From NCBI GenBank assembly GCA_002359215.1, contig DEMN01000005.1, positions 81,959 through 145,958 of the forward strand: a stretch of 64,000 bases of DNA, written 5' to 3'. Below, in pieces: positions 9,234 through 18,587 of the stretch. Under the pieces are notes generated by a model, which saw only the letters and a program-made list of their open reading frames with translations, ran no database searches and was not told the origin of the DNA. Position numbers and translations under genes: made by a program. This DNA is from Flavobacteriales bacterium UBA2669 (GTDB lineage Bacteria; Bacteroidota; Bacteroidia; Flavobacteriales_E; Vicingaceae). How positions within the stretch are numbered: the first letter of the stretch is position 1; the number at the start of each line of letters is the position of its first letter.

Positions 9234-9458
9234 ATGATAAAAAAAATTAAAGCCTATTTTGAGGAAAAAGCGTTTGGAGTATGTGCTTGGTGGGGTGAAA
9301 AACTTCAACTAAAAACTTCCAAAATAAGAATGTTTTTTATTTACATCTCTTTCTTAACTTTGGGGTCTCCACTGATTATTTACCTTATCATGGCTTTTAT
9401 TCTAGAACATAAAGATTATTTTAAGTTCAGAAAAAGAAAATCGGTGTGGGACTTGTAA
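9234..9458 (+). CDS. PspC-domain small membrane protein
   Basis: The 74-residue protein has the layout of a PspC domain: an amphipathic N-terminus with AFGVCAWWGEKLQLKTSKIR, one long hydrophobic helix (MFFIYISFLTLGSPLIIYLIMAFIL) and a basic tail. PspC proteins sense membrane stress with PspA or serve as membrane anchors. No other phage-shock genes are nearby, so its role here is open. It is 21 bases upstream of the antiporter gene in the same direction and probably cotranscribed with it. Confidence 0.8.
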   Translation: MIKKIKAYFEEKAFGVCAWWGEKLQLKTSKIRMFFIYISFLTLGSPLIIYLIMAFILEHKDYFKFRKRKSVWDL

Positions 9459-9479
9459 AAACCTAACTCAAAAAACTAT

Positions 9480-11495
9480 ATGGAAATTCCTATTTTAAAA
9501 GACATTGTCATCATTTTAGGACTTTCTGTACTCATCATTTTACTTTTTAACAGACTAAAAATCCCACCCATTTTAGGATTTTTAATTACCGGAATTATTA
9601 GTGGTCCACACGGGCTAAACTTAGTGAGTGCCGGACATGAAGTAGAGTTATTATCAGAAATAGGTATTATCTTCCTGTTGTTTGTAATTGGTATAGAATT
9701 CTCCTTAAAAGGACTAGTTTCCATTAAAAATACGGTACTCTGGGGTGGTATGATGCAGGTTGGAGGGACAATAGGACTTACAACACTTTGTGCTACATGG
9801 ATGGGCTTACCTCTACAAACCTCCATTTTTATTGGATTCTTATTTTCATTAAGTAGTACAGCCATTGTACTTAAAATGCTTCAAGAAAAAGGTGAAATAA
9901 CCGCTCCGCATGGTAGAGTTGCAGTGGGGATATTGATTTTTCAAGATATTATTGTGGTGCTGATGATGTTGGTTACGCCACTTTTAGCAGGACAATCAGA
10001 AGACCCTGTGCATGACTTACTAATGTTGGTGGTAAAACTTGCAGGAGTACTGATAGTCTTATTTTTATTAGGAAAATATGTTGTTCCATTATTATTCAAG
10101 TCTGTGGTAAAAGCTAAAAGTAGAGAGTTATTTATTTTAACAACTGTAGTGCTTTGTTTTGCTACCGCTTGGCTTACTTCAGCAGTGGGTTTGTCTTTGG
10201 CATTAGGAGCTTTTTTTGCCGGATTAATTATATCCGAATCGGAATATAGTCACCAAGCAACGGCTAACATCCTTCCCTTCAGAGAAATTTTTATTAGCTT
10301 TTTCTTTGTTTCTATTGGGATGTTATTGGATTTAGAATTTTTCTTTAACAACATCGTTTCTATTCACTTAATTGCTTTTGGTGTTGTAGTCCTAAAAATT
10401 ATTATTTTGGTAATAACCGTTTTAGTGCTAAAATATCCTCCTAGAACAGTTATACTCACCGCACTTAGCCTTTTCCAGGTAGGAGAATTTGCTTTTTTAC
10501 TTTCGGCAACAGGTATGCAGTATGAGTTAATGAGCAATACTATTTATCAACATTTTTTAGCAATATCCATAATGAGTATGGGGGCAACACCTTTTGTTAT
10601 TGATTTTTCAGATAAAATTGCTGACTTTTTATTTAAAACTCCATTGCCTAAAAATGTAAGAAGAAGATTAAAAAACATTACCAAAAACAACGCTCATAAC
10701 AATAAAATTGAAGAAGAAAATTATCACGACCACCTTATTATTATTGGTTATGGTGTGAATGGCGAAAATGTTGCTAAAGCCGCTAAAAGAGCTAATATTC
10801 CTTATTTAATTGTAGATTTAGATCCCGCAGCCATCAAAAAAGGAAAGGACAATAATGAGCCTATTATTTTTGGTGATGCGTGTAACGATGTTATTTTAAA
10901 ACACCTTCATGCTCACGAAGCAAGAGTGGTAGTTGTAGCTATTTCTTCGCCCGAAACTACCAAAAAAATTGTGCGAAACATTAGAAATTATACCCGTACA
11001 GCTTACATCATTGTAAGAACTCGCTACATTAGCGAAATTGAAGAAAACATTAAAGCAGGGGCAGATCAGGTAATTCCTGAAGAGTTTGAAACCTCTATTG
11101 AAATTTTTACTCGTGTACTGCGTAAATATTTGGTTCCTAATGACGATATTAAACAATTTGTAAATTATATCAGATCTAGAAATTATGAAATGCTAAGAGA
11201 CATCAGTGCCGTTAATATTTTAACGGGAAAAGATGTAATGCAATTGCGTAATGATGAAATGGAGATTGCCACTGTACATGTTACGCAAGGAAAAAATAAA
11301 ATTGTAGGTAAATCGCTTAATTCTTCTGCTTTAAGAAGCGACTATGGTGTTACCCTGTTAGCCATAAAAAGAGGTAAAGACTACATTACGGATATTGATA
11401 GCGACAACATGATTTTACAAGATGATGTACTTTATCTTTTAGGCGACCCCGACCATATTTTATTAGTCAATAAATTTTTTGAAATGGAAGGATAA
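9480..11495 (+). CDS. Monovalent cation:proton antiporter with TrkA regulatory domains (CPA2/KefB type)
   Basis: Residues ~1-380 form 12 or so membrane helices with the CPA2 signatures LGFLITGIISGPHGL, SLSSTAIVLKML and LALGAFFAGLIISESEYSHQ. A Rossmann TrkA-N domain begins near 417 (HLIIIGYGVNGENVAKAA, ending each strand pair with DLDPAAI and GDACN), and a TrkA-C domain occupies ~590-671. KefB/KefC relatives exchange K+ or Na+ for H+, gated by nucleotide binding to the TrkA-N part. Length and domain order are standard. The gene ends at a strong bidirectional terminator facing rny. Ion specificity cannot be read from sequence alone. Confidence 0.9.
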   Translation: MEIPILKDIVIILGLSVLIILLFNRLKIPPILGFLITGIISGPHGLNLVSAGHEVELLSEIGIIFLLFVIGIEFSLKGLVSIKNTVLWGGMMQVGGTIGLTTLCATWMGLPLQTSIFIGFLFSLSSTAIVLKMLQEKGEITAPHGRVAVGILIFQDIIVVLMMLVTPLLAGQSEDPVHDLLMLVVKLAGVLIVLFLLGKYVVPLLFKSVVKAKSRELFILTTVVLCFATAWLTSAVGLSLALGAFFAGLIISESEYSHQATANILPFREIFISFFFVSIGMLLDLEFFFNNIVSIHLIAFGVVVLKIIILVITVLVLKYPPRTVILTALSLFQVGEFAFLLSATGMQYELMSNTIYQHFLAISIMSMGATPFVIDFSDKIADFLFKTPLPKNVRRRLKNITKNNAHNNKIEEENYHDHLIIIGYGVNGENVAKAAKRANIPYLIVDLDPAAIKKGKDNNEPIIFGDACNDVILKHLHAHEARVVVVAISSPETTKKIVRNIRNYTRTAYIIVRTRYISEIEENIKAGADQVIPEEFETSIEIFTRVLRKYLVPNDDIKQFVNYIRSRNYEMLRDISAVNILTGKDVMQLRNDEMEIATVHVTQGKNKIVGKSLNSSALRSDYGVTLLAIKRGKDYITDIDSDNMILQDDVLYLLGDPDHILLVNKFFEMEG

Positions 11496-11512
11496 GGTAC
11501 TAATATAAAACA

Positions 11513-11544
11513 AAGAAAGGCTAACCGTACGGTTAGCCTTTCTT
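11513..11544. terminator. Bidirectional terminator between convergent antiporter and rny
   Basis: A perfect 32-base palindrome (16-bp arms, central GGCTAACCGT paired with ACGGTTAGCC) flanked by A/T-rich ends lies between two convergent genes. It can serve both strands. Confidence 0.9.
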
Positions 11545-11563
11545 GTATATAAAAATGTGAGTT

Positions 11564-13105
11564 TTATTTAGCGTAGTTTACAGCTCTTTTTTCACGAATC
11601 ACAGTAACTTTTACTTGTCCGGGATAAGTCATTTCTGTTTGAATTTTTTGAGCTAACTCAAAAGAAATGGTATCCGCTTGTGTATCGGTTACTTTTCCGC
11701 TCTCTACAATTACCCTTAACTCTCTACCGGCTTGTATCGCATAAGCTTGTTCCACACCGGGATAAGTCATGCCAATGTTTTCCAACTCTTTAATACGTTT
11801 AATGTAAGATTCCATTACCTCTCTTCTTGCTCCCGGTCTTGCTCCTGAAATAGCATCACAAACCTGAACAATTGGAGAAATTAAGGTAGTCATTTCAATC
11901 TCATCATGGTGAGCTCCAATAGCATTACAAATGTCTGGTTTTTCATTATACTTCTCAGCTATTTTCATACCCAAGATAGCATGTGGCAATTCCGGATCCT
12001 CATCTGGCACTTTACCTATATCGTGTAGTAATCCTGCACGTTTAGCTAATTTAGGGTTCAGTCCTAATTCAGATGCCATAGTAGCACAAAGGTTAGCCAC
12101 TTCTCGCGAGTGTTGTAGTAAGTTTTGTCCGTAAGAAGAACGGTATTTCATTCTTCCCACCATTCTGATTAATTCAGGATGTAAACCATGAATACCTAAA
12201 TCAATAGTTGTTCTTTTACCAATTTCTATAATTTCATCTTCAATTTGTTTCTGCGTTTTCTTTACTACCTCTTCAATTCTTGCCGGGTGAATACGCCCGT
12301 CTGTTACCAATTGGTGTAATGAAAGTCTGGCAATTTCTCTTCTAACCGGGTCAAAACAAGAAAGAATAATAGCTTCAGGAGTATCATCAACAATAATTTC
12401 AACACCTGTAGCAGCTTCTAAAGCTCTAATGTTTCTTCCTTCTCTACCAATAATTCTACCTTTCACATCATCACCATCAATATTAAATACAGAAACAGAA
12501 TTTTCAATAGCTTGTTCTGTAGCTACCCGTTGTATGGTTTGTACAACAATTTTACGAGCTTCTTTATTGGCATTAATTTTAGCCTCTTCAACTATATCTT
12601 TAATATGTGCTAATGCATTGGTTTTAGCTTCTTCTTTAAGGGCTTCTACCAACTGAGTTTTAGCCTCATCTGCAGTAATTCCTGCAATTTTCTCAAGACT
12701 TTCTACTTGTTTACGGTGGCTTTTTTCTAACTCCTCTTCTTTTGCAGTAACAATTTCTAATTGCTGAGATAAATTAGCTTTAATCTTAGTAATTTCTGCT
12801 TCTTTTCTCTTTACCTCTTCTAGTTGTTTAGAAGCAGCATCACTTTTTTGCTTTGCACTGTTTTCAAGATTAGTAACCTTACGAGTTCTTTCATTAATGA
12901 TTTTTTCGTGTTCTTCTTTTAGTTGTAAGAACTTTTCTTTTGCTTGAAGCAATTTTTCTTTTCGTTGCACTTCCGCTTCTGCTTTGGCTTCGTCAATTAT
13001 TTGTTTGCTTTTTGATTCGATACCTTTTTTAAGAAAGGCTATGGTAAGTCCGATGCCAACTCCTGCACCGACTACAATACCAATAATAATACTAATTACG
13101 TCCAT
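11564..13105 (-). CDS. rny: Ribonuclease Y
   Basis: The 513-residue protein has the RNase Y order: one N-terminal membrane helix (ISIIIGIVVGAGVGIGLTIAFL), a long charged coiled coil to ~200, a KH domain near 215-270 (GRIIGREGRNIRALEAATG) and an HD domain near 330-425 with HSREVANLC, LLHDIGK and GAHHDEIE. It is a membrane-attached endoribonuclease that starts mRNA decay. It is the last gene of the minus-strand set coiled-coil protein - zapA - 6S RNA - rny, an order I recognise as common in Bacteroidota. Its start at 13105 places the membrane helix at the very N-terminus. Confidence 0.96.
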   Translation of the reverse strand: MDVISIIIGIVVGAGVGIGLTIAFLKKGIESKSKQIIDEAKAEAEVQRKEKLLQAKEKFLQLKEEHEKIINERTRKVTNLENSAKQKSDAASKQLEEVKRKEAEITKIKANLSQQLEIVTAKEEELEKSHRKQVESLEKIAGITADEAKTQLVEALKEEAKTNALAHIKDIVEEAKINANKEARKIVVQTIQRVATEQAIENSVSVFNIDGDDVKGRIIGREGRNIRALEAATGVEIIVDDTPEAIILSCFDPVRREIARLSLHQLVTDGRIHPARIEEVVKKTQKQIEDEIIEIGKRTTIDLGIHGLHPELIRMVGRMKYRSSYGQNLLQHSREVANLCATMASELGLNPKLAKRAGLLHDIGKVPDEDPELPHAILGMKIAEKYNEKPDICNAIGAHHDEIEMTTLISPIVQVCDAISGARPGARREVMESYIKRIKELENIGMTYPGVEQAYAIQAGRELRVIVESGKVTDTQADTISFELAQKIQTEMTYPGQVKVTVIREKRAVNYAK

Positions 13106-13184
13106 AATTTATTTAGTTAATAATGTTAATTATGTACCACTGAGTGATATTGAAGATAAGCTGTTTTACTAATTTTTAAGGCAT

Positions 13185-13381
13185 AAAAAAACCCGCACAA
13201 ATTTGGCTTGGATAAACCCCAAAAAAATATATAAATAAAACTGCCAAGTAGTTATCAAACTTCCCGTGTCCGCTAAGCGAATATCCATAAAGGAGTTACA
13301 AGGGGCCTGTTTTTATCTGCTTTTGAGCTAGTTTTAATTAAGTAAAACGTTAGTTTATCAAACGAAATAAATTTGCACGGG
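13185..13381 (-). ncRNA. ssrS: 6S RNA (SsrS) candidate
   Basis: The gap between zapA and rny holds an RNA-like element of about 197 nt. On the minus strand its 5' end CCCGTGCAAATTT (13381-13369) pairs with the 3' end AAATTTGTGCGGG (13204-13192) over 13 positions, two of them G-U, and a run of seven U follows at once as a terminator. A closed terminal stem, an A/T-rich interior with a large unpaired middle, about 190 nt and a position right after zapA are all typical of 6S RNA, which binds the housekeeping RNA polymerase and dampens transcription in stationary phase. The terminal stem and terminator are seen directly; the identity is inferred from size, shape and neighbourhood. Confidence 0.72.
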
Positions 13382-13439
13382 AATTTTTATATTTCAAATT
13401 CTCGATAAATATAATATATTGCTCTATATTTAAAGAACG

Positions 13440-13724
13440 TTATAGTTGCTGACTGATGAGTTCATCAATCTTAATTAAATCATCTTCTACTGAGGTATTA
13501 ATAAGCATACCTTTGTTTTTTATTTCCAAATTGTCCGTTGCTATTTCTAACAACACCATTGCTAACAAGTCTTGTAAATCTTTAGTAGCATACATTTTTT
13601 TGTATTCACTAATCGATTCATTTATTTTATCTGCTGCCTTTCTTATTCCTTCTTCCTCTTTCGGTTCTATTGTCAGCGGATAAACCCTGTTGGCAATTTT
13701 TATTTTTATGGACAACTCTTCCAT
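13440..13724 (-). CDS. zapA: Cell division protein ZapA
   Basis: The 94-residue protein starts with the ZapA N-terminal strand pair (ELSIKIKIANRVYPLTI), then the helix EEEGIRKAADKINESISEYKK and the hydrophobic helix LQDLLAMVLLEIATDNL, as in the ZapA family. ZapA bundles FtsZ filaments at mid-cell. The C-terminal coiled coil is shorter than in E. coli. It is 13 bases downstream of a small coiled-coil gene and just upstream of the 6S RNA candidate, the usual ZapA neighbourhood. Confidence 0.88.
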   Translation of the reverse strand: MEELSIKIKIANRVYPLTIEPKEEEGIRKAADKINESISEYKKMYATKDLQDLLAMVLLEIATDNLEIKNKGMLINTSVEDDLIKIDELISQQL

Positions 13725-13737
13725 GAGTTATGTTTAA

Positions 13738-14022
13738 TTATTGACTAATTTTAGCAATACATTTATCTATTTCCCGTACCATTTCGTTAATTTTCAACTT
13801 CACATCTTTGGTACTTTCTTTGTCAACACTTTTGGCTAATTTCAATAATTTTAAATTATTTTCAAGAGCTTCTATTTGCTGACTTTTTTGAACTAATTCT
13901 TCTTTTAAGGCTAAAACTTTAGCAGAAAGTTGTTCGTTTTCACTTTGGATGTGTTGATGTTTCTCAACCAATCGTTCGGTTTTCTTCCTTAGATTATTAA
14001 CCAGAGTGTTTATATCTCCCAT
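13738..14022 (-). CDS. Small coiled-coil protein upstream of zapA (ZapB-like in shape)
   Basis: The 94-residue protein is almost entirely heptad-patterned coiled coil (residues ~5-65, NLRKKTERLVEKHQHIQSE and on), ending with a short helix (KLKINEMVREIDKCIAKIS). It has no signal peptide or membrane helix. It is 13 bases from zapA and should be cotranscribed with it, so a role in division with ZapA, perhaps like that of ZapB, is a reasonable guess from position and shape only. No sequence motif proves it. Confidence 0.7.
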   Translation of the reverse strand: MGDINTLVNNLRKKTERLVEKHQHIQSENEQLSAKVLALKEELVQKSQQIEALENNLKLLKLAKSVDKESTKDVKLKINEMVREIDKCIAKISQ

Positions 14023-14138
14023 CTTTCTTCATTTTAATCTCAATGAGAAAAAATTAATTCTCGACAAATGTAATTTTTTTACACCAAATATTGTGGATAA
14101 ACGAACTATTTTTTCATCATTTGTAGTCATATCAAACC

Positions 14139-14146
14139 TACTTTTG
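14139..14146 (+). promoter_or_regulatory. -7 promoter element for the M23 peptidase gene
   Basis: TACTTTTG matches TAnnTTTG. A TTTG lies at 14120-14123, but the 15-base gap is shorter than the usual 17-23. Transcription would start near 14153, which excludes a translation start at 14149. Confidence 0.5.
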
Positions 14147-14190
14147 CATTGTTATTGATATTTCTTATTCAAACTCAAAATTTTATAGCA

Positions 14191-15906
14191 TTGCAAAAAC
14201 TCATATTACTTTTTATTCTTTCAGCAAATACGCTCTCTTTTTTTGCACAAGATACCTTACCCGTTAATTATTTTCGTTCACCTTTAGATATTCCGCTTTA
14301 TTTGTCAGGAAGCTTCGGAGAATTACGTTCCAATCATTTTCATTCAGGAATTGATATTAAAACTCAAGGAGTAGAAGGACATAAAATTATTGCAGTGGCA
14401 GATGGGTATGTTTCTAGAATAAAAGTTTCTCCTTATGGTTATGGTAATGCTCTTTACATCGATCATCCCAATGGATATACTTCTGTTTATGCTCACTTAC
14501 AAAAATATAGTGGCAAAATTGCTACAGAAGTTAAAAAATACCAATATACCAACCAAACTTGGGAAATGGATTACTATCCGCCCGATACCTTATTAAAAGT
14601 GAAGAAAGGACAAGTAATTGCTCTTTCAGGAAATTCGGGTAGTTCGGGTGGCCCACACTTACATTTTGAAATTAGAGAAACTGAATCGGAACATCCGATT
14701 AATCCACTTTTATTAGGTTTTGATGTAAAGGACAATATTGCTCCACATATCAGAAAAATGGCTGTTTATCCGTTAAACAATATCAGTTTTGTCAACCAAA
14801 AAAACACCAAAGAAATTTTATCTGTTGTTGGCAGTGGAGGAAATTACAGATTGGCATCAACCACTCCAATTTCAGCTATTGGTACTATTGGAATTGGTAT
14901 TGATGTAATAGATCAGTTAAATGGTGTCTCTAACAAAAATGGGGTGTATGAGGTGAAACTTTTTGTGAATGATAGCTTGATTTATTATTCGGAAATGAAC
15001 AAATTTAGTTTTGATGAAAGCAGGGCGTTAAACTCTTTAATCGATTATGAATATTATTTAAAAACAAAAAATCGTTTTCAAAAAAGTTTTGTTGATCCCA
15101 ATAATCAGTTGTCTATTTACAGAAGAAGAACAAATAATGGAAATATATTAATTGAAGACGGAAAAAATTACCTTATTAAGTATGAAATTACCGACACCTA
15201 CAAAAACAAATCTACGTTGGAGTTTGCAATTAGTGGGAATAAAGCAGCGACATCTTCCAACCCGGTGATAAAAGGTACCGTAGATACTCTTTTTAGTTAT
15301 TCCGACAGTAATTATTACGAAAATAAAATGGTTCGGGTGGCCATTCCTAAAAATGCCTTATATGAAAATTTACCGTTTCAGTTTGGTGAAGGAAAACAAT
15401 TGCATAGTGCTTTAACACCAACCTATCAAATTCATAACGATTATACGCCATTACACTTACCCATAACTGTTGGAATTAAAGTAGGCAGAATTTCTGATGA
15501 ACACAGAAAAAAAGCAGTTATTGTAAATATAGATGCCAATAACAGGTTGTATTCCAAAGGTGGTGTTTGGAGAAATAATTATTTAGAAACTACATCAAAA
15601 ACATTTGGTGGTTTTGCGGTAATGTTAGATACGGTTCCGCCTATTATAAAACCGGTAAATATTTATCCCAATAAAAATATGAGTAATAATTCCAGTGTTA
15701 TTTTTTCTATTTCGGATAATTTAAGCGGTATAAAAACCTATAATTTATATATAGACGGAAAGTGGGTATTACTAGAATTTGAACCAAAGAAAGGTGTGGT
15801 CTATCACGATTTTGATAAGTTACCCAGTGGCGAACACTCACTAAAATTAGAAGTAACAGATGGCGTTGGAAATGTTGGTTTGCTGGAAATGCCTTTTGTG
15901 AGGTAA
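14191..15906 (+). CDS. Secreted M23-family (LytM) peptidoglycan endopeptidase-like protein
   Basis: A signal peptide (LQKLILLFILSANTLSFFAQ) leads into an M23 domain at about residues 30-190 with the zinc ligands in HFHSGIDIK and, near the end, GGPHLHFEIRE. The 380-residue remainder is beta-rich, with Ig-like folds (for example SVIFSISDNLSGIKTYNLYIDG). M23 enzymes cut peptide cross-links in peptidoglycan; all four expected ligand positions seem present (H, D, H, H). No ATG fits: the frame opens with TTG codons at 14149 and 14191. A promoter-like element at 14139-14146 would start transcription near 14153, so I choose the TTG at 14191, which also sits directly before the signal peptide. Confidence 0.88.
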   Translation: MQKLILLFILSANTLSFFAQDTLPVNYFRSPLDIPLYLSGSFGELRSNHFHSGIDIKTQGVEGHKIIAVADGYVSRIKVSPYGYGNALYIDHPNGYTSVYAHLQKYSGKIATEVKKYQYTNQTWEMDYYPPDTLLKVKKGQVIALSGNSGSSGGPHLHFEIRETESEHPINPLLLGFDVKDNIAPHIRKMAVYPLNNISFVNQKNTKEILSVVGSGGNYRLASTTPISAIGTIGIGIDVIDQLNGVSNKNGVYEVKLFVNDSLIYYSEMNKFSFDESRALNSLIDYEYYLKTKNRFQKSFVDPNNQLSIYRRRTNNGNILIEDGKNYLIKYEITDTYKNKSTLEFAISGNKAATSSNPVIKGTVDTLFSYSDSNYYENKMVRVAIPKNALYENLPFQFGEGKQLHSALTPTYQIHNDYTPLHLPITVGIKVGRISDEHRKKAVIVNIDANNRLYSKGGVWRNNYLETTSKTFGGFAVMLDTVPPIIKPVNIYPNKNMSNNSSVIFSISDNLSGIKTYNLYIDGKWVLLEFEPKKGVVYHDFDKLPSGEHSLKLEVTDGVGNVGLLEMPFVR

Positions 15907-15974
15907 AATCTTTCTTATATTTATTTGTGTTATTTCCTATAATTTAATCTGACTTATTTTTAAAGATAAATTAT

Positions 15975-15982
15975 TAACTTCG
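15975..15982 (+). promoter_or_regulatory. Candidate -7 element (one mismatch) for the E1 dehydrogenase gene
   Basis: TAACTTCG, one base from TAnnTTTG, lies about 82 bases before the ATG at 16064. No correctly spaced TTG element is visible. Confidence 0.35.
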
Positions 15983-16063
15983 CACGGCTTAGAATTCTGA
16001 AAAAAAAAGACACTAAGCAAATCTTGCAATATTTTATTAAAAACATAACTAATAAAGAAGGGT

Positions 16064-18481
16064 ATGAGTAACGAAACCGCAACATCAACGACTGCAAAAA
16101 TCTCAAAAGAAGAATTTAAAGCTACCGTTTTAAACGATTATAAATTAGCGTACATGAGCCGTGAAACTTCTTACTTAGGAAGAAAAGAAGTGCTTACCGG
16201 AAAAGCCAAGTTTGGTATTTTTGGTGATGGAAAAGAATTGCCTCAAATAGCACTAGCTAAGCAATTTAAAGATGGAGATTTTAGATCTGGCTATTACAGA
16301 GACCAAACCTTAATGATGGCTATTGGCCAGTTAACTATTCAGGAATTTTTTGCTCAATTATATGCTCATACCGATGTAGAAGCTGAACCTTGCTCAGCAG
16401 GTCGTTCAATGAACGGGCATTTTGGAACAAGAAGTTTAAACCCTGATGGAACTTGGAAAGATTTAACCAAAATGAAAAATTCTTCTGCAGATATTTCCCC
16501 GACAGCTGGTCAGATGTCACGTTTAGTAGGATTGGCACAAGCTTCTAAAGTTTACAGAAACAATAAAGAATTAGCTTCTTTCACCAATTTCTCTAACAAA
16601 GGAAACGAAGTAGCCTTTGGAACCATTGGTGATGCCAGTACTTCTGAAGGTCCATTTTGGGAAGCTATTAATGCCATTGGAGTATTACAAGTCCCTGTGG
16701 TAATGTCGGTTTGGGATGATGGACACGGAATTTCTGTTCCACAAAAATATCAAACCACCAAAGAAAATATTTCTGAAATCTTAAAAGGTTTTCAACGCGA
16801 TAAAGGGAAAAACAATGGTTACGAAATTTTTAAAGTAAAAGCTTGGGACTATCCTGCATTGGTAGAAACTTACGAAAAAGCGGTTAAAATAGCTCGAGAA
16901 GAACATTGTCCGGTGTTGGTGCATGTGGTAGAGGTAACTCAACCTCAAGGACACTCAACATCTGGTTCTCATGAAAGATATAAATCTGAAGAGCGATTAA
17001 AATGGGAAACAGAATACTGTTGTGTAAGAAAATTCAGAGAGTGGATAGAAACTAACAATGTTGCTACAACAGAAGAGTTAGATGCCTTAGAAAAAGAAGG
17101 TAAGAAAGAGGTAAGTGCTCAAAAAAGAGCTGCTTGGGAGGCCTATTTAAATCCTATTAAAAAAGAAAGAGATGAAGTAGTTGCCATGCTTACAAGCTTA
17201 GCGGATGAAAGTGCTAATAAAGCATTTATCTCTCCTATGATAACCGCTTTAAAAAGTAATACCGAACCAATTAGAAAAGATATTGTTTCAACAGTAAAAA
17301 AAGTGTTGAGAATGGTGAGGTTAGAAAATATAACTTCAAAAAATGCTTTAATTTCTTGGTTAGATAATGCTGCAAAAGCGAATTACGACCGATACAGTTC
17401 TACTTTGCTTTCGGAATTTCCTAGCTCACCAATGCGAGTTACTGAGGTAAAAGCAGAACTAACCGACCAAAAAGAAGATGGTAGAGTCGTATTGAGAGAG
17501 AACTTCGATAAATTATTAGCTACTTATCCCGAAATATTAGTTTTTGGTGAAGACTCAGGAAAAATTGGAGGCGTAAACCAAGGATTAGAAGGTTTGCAAG
17601 AAAAATACGGAGAAATTCGTGTTAGCGATACCGGAATTAGAGAAAATACCATCATCGGACAAGGAATTGGAATGGCAATGAGAGGCTTACGTCCAATTGC
17701 AGAAATTCAATATTTAGATTATTTATTATATGCTATTCAGGTGTTAAGCGATGATTTAGCCACCTTACAATATAGAACTAAAGGCGGACAAAAGGCACCG
17801 TTAATCATCAGAACTCGTGGACATAGATTAGAAGGAATTTGGCATTCGGGTTCGCCAATGGGAATGATTATTAACTCCATAAGAGGAATGCATGTTTGTG
17901 TGCCAAGAAATTTAACACAAGCAGCAGGCTTTTACAATACACTTATACAAGGAGATGATCCCGCCATTGTTATTGAACCATTGAACGGATATAGAACTAA
18001 AGAACACATTCCATCTAATTTAGGAAAATTTACAACACCTTTAGGAATTCCTGAAACCTTAACTGAAGGTATAGATATTACCATTGTAAGCTACGGTTCT
18101 ACCTGTAATTTAGCATTGCAAGCCGTGCAACAGTTAGCTGAAGTAGAAATTTCTGCTGAATTAATAGACGTAAGAACCTTATTGCCTTTTGATATCAATC
18201 ACTCTATTGTAGAATCCTTGAAAAAAACAAATCGTTTATTAATTGTAGATGAAGATGTTCCTGGTGGTGCAAGTGCTTTTATTTTACAACACATTATGGA
18301 AGATCAAAAAGGCTATTATCATTTAGATGCTGAACCGACAACACTAACTGCGAAAGCACATCGACCAGCCTATGGAACAGATGGAGATTATTTTTCTAAA
18401 CCAAGTATAGAAGATATTTTTGATGCAGCATATACTATTATGAATGAGGCTAATCCACAAAAATACCCCTCTATTTATTAG
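16064..18481 (+). CDS. 2-oxoacid dehydrogenase E1 component, fused alpha and beta subunits (branched-chain type)
   Basis: The 805-residue protein joins an E1-alpha half (~1-450) to an E1-beta half (~460-805). The alpha half has YYRDQTLMMAIG, HFGTRSLNP and the thiamine diphosphate region GDASTSEGPFWEAIN; the beta half has VFGEDSGKIGGV, DTGIRENTIIGQGIGMAM, YLDYLLYAIQVL and a transketolase C-terminal domain (VDEDVPGGASAFILQ). Such fused E1s are usual in Bacteroidota and are thought to oxidise branched-chain 2-oxoacids with E2 and E3 partners, which are not nearby. The usual GDG...ENN pair of the cofactor site reads GDA...WDDGHG here, so the cofactor contacts are not classical. Substrate is inferred. 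Confidence 0.88.
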   Translation: MSNETATSTTAKISKEEFKATVLNDYKLAYMSRETSYLGRKEVLTGKAKFGIFGDGKELPQIALAKQFKDGDFRSGYYRDQTLMMAIGQLTIQEFFAQLYAHTDVEAEPCSAGRSMNGHFGTRSLNPDGTWKDLTKMKNSSADISPTAGQMSRLVGLAQASKVYRNNKELASFTNFSNKGNEVAFGTIGDASTSEGPFWEAINAIGVLQVPVVMSVWDDGHGISVPQKYQTTKENISEILKGFQRDKGKNNGYEIFKVKAWDYPALVETYEKAVKIAREEHCPVLVHVVEVTQPQGHSTSGSHERYKSEERLKWETEYCCVRKFREWIETNNVATTEELDALEKEGKKEVSAQKRAAWEAYLNPIKKERDEVVAMLTSLADESANKAFISPMITALKSNTEPIRKDIVSTVKKVLRMVRLENITSKNALISWLDNAAKANYDRYSSTLLSEFPSSPMRVTEVKAELTDQKEDGRVVLRENFDKLLATYPEILVFGEDSGKIGGVNQGLEGLQEKYGEIRVSDTGIRENTIIGQGIGMAMRGLRPIAEIQYLDYLLYAIQVLSDDLATLQYRTKGGQKAPLIIRTRGHRLEGIWHSGSPMGMIINSIRGMHVCVPRNLTQAAGFYNTLIQGDDPAIVIEPLNGYRTKEHIPSNLGKFTTPLGIPETLTEGIDITIVSYGSTCNLALQAVQQLAEVEISAELIDVRTLLPFDINHSIVESLKKTNRLLIVDEDVPGGASAFILQHIMEDQKGYYHLDAEPTTLTAKAHRPAYGTDGDYFSKPSIEDIFDAAYTIMNEANPQKYPSIY

Positions 18482-18587
18482 GCAGAAATAATAAAAAATG
18501 TATTTTTACTGTATGAAACGACCATGAAAAAATAGTTCTTATAAAAAAGCGATTACTTGGGAGTTACATCTGACTAATAACAAAAAA

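Noticed and set aside
14149..14190. Earlier TTG start of the M23 peptidase
   Set aside because: It lies upstream of the expected transcription start set by TACTTTTG and puts residues ahead of the signal peptide.
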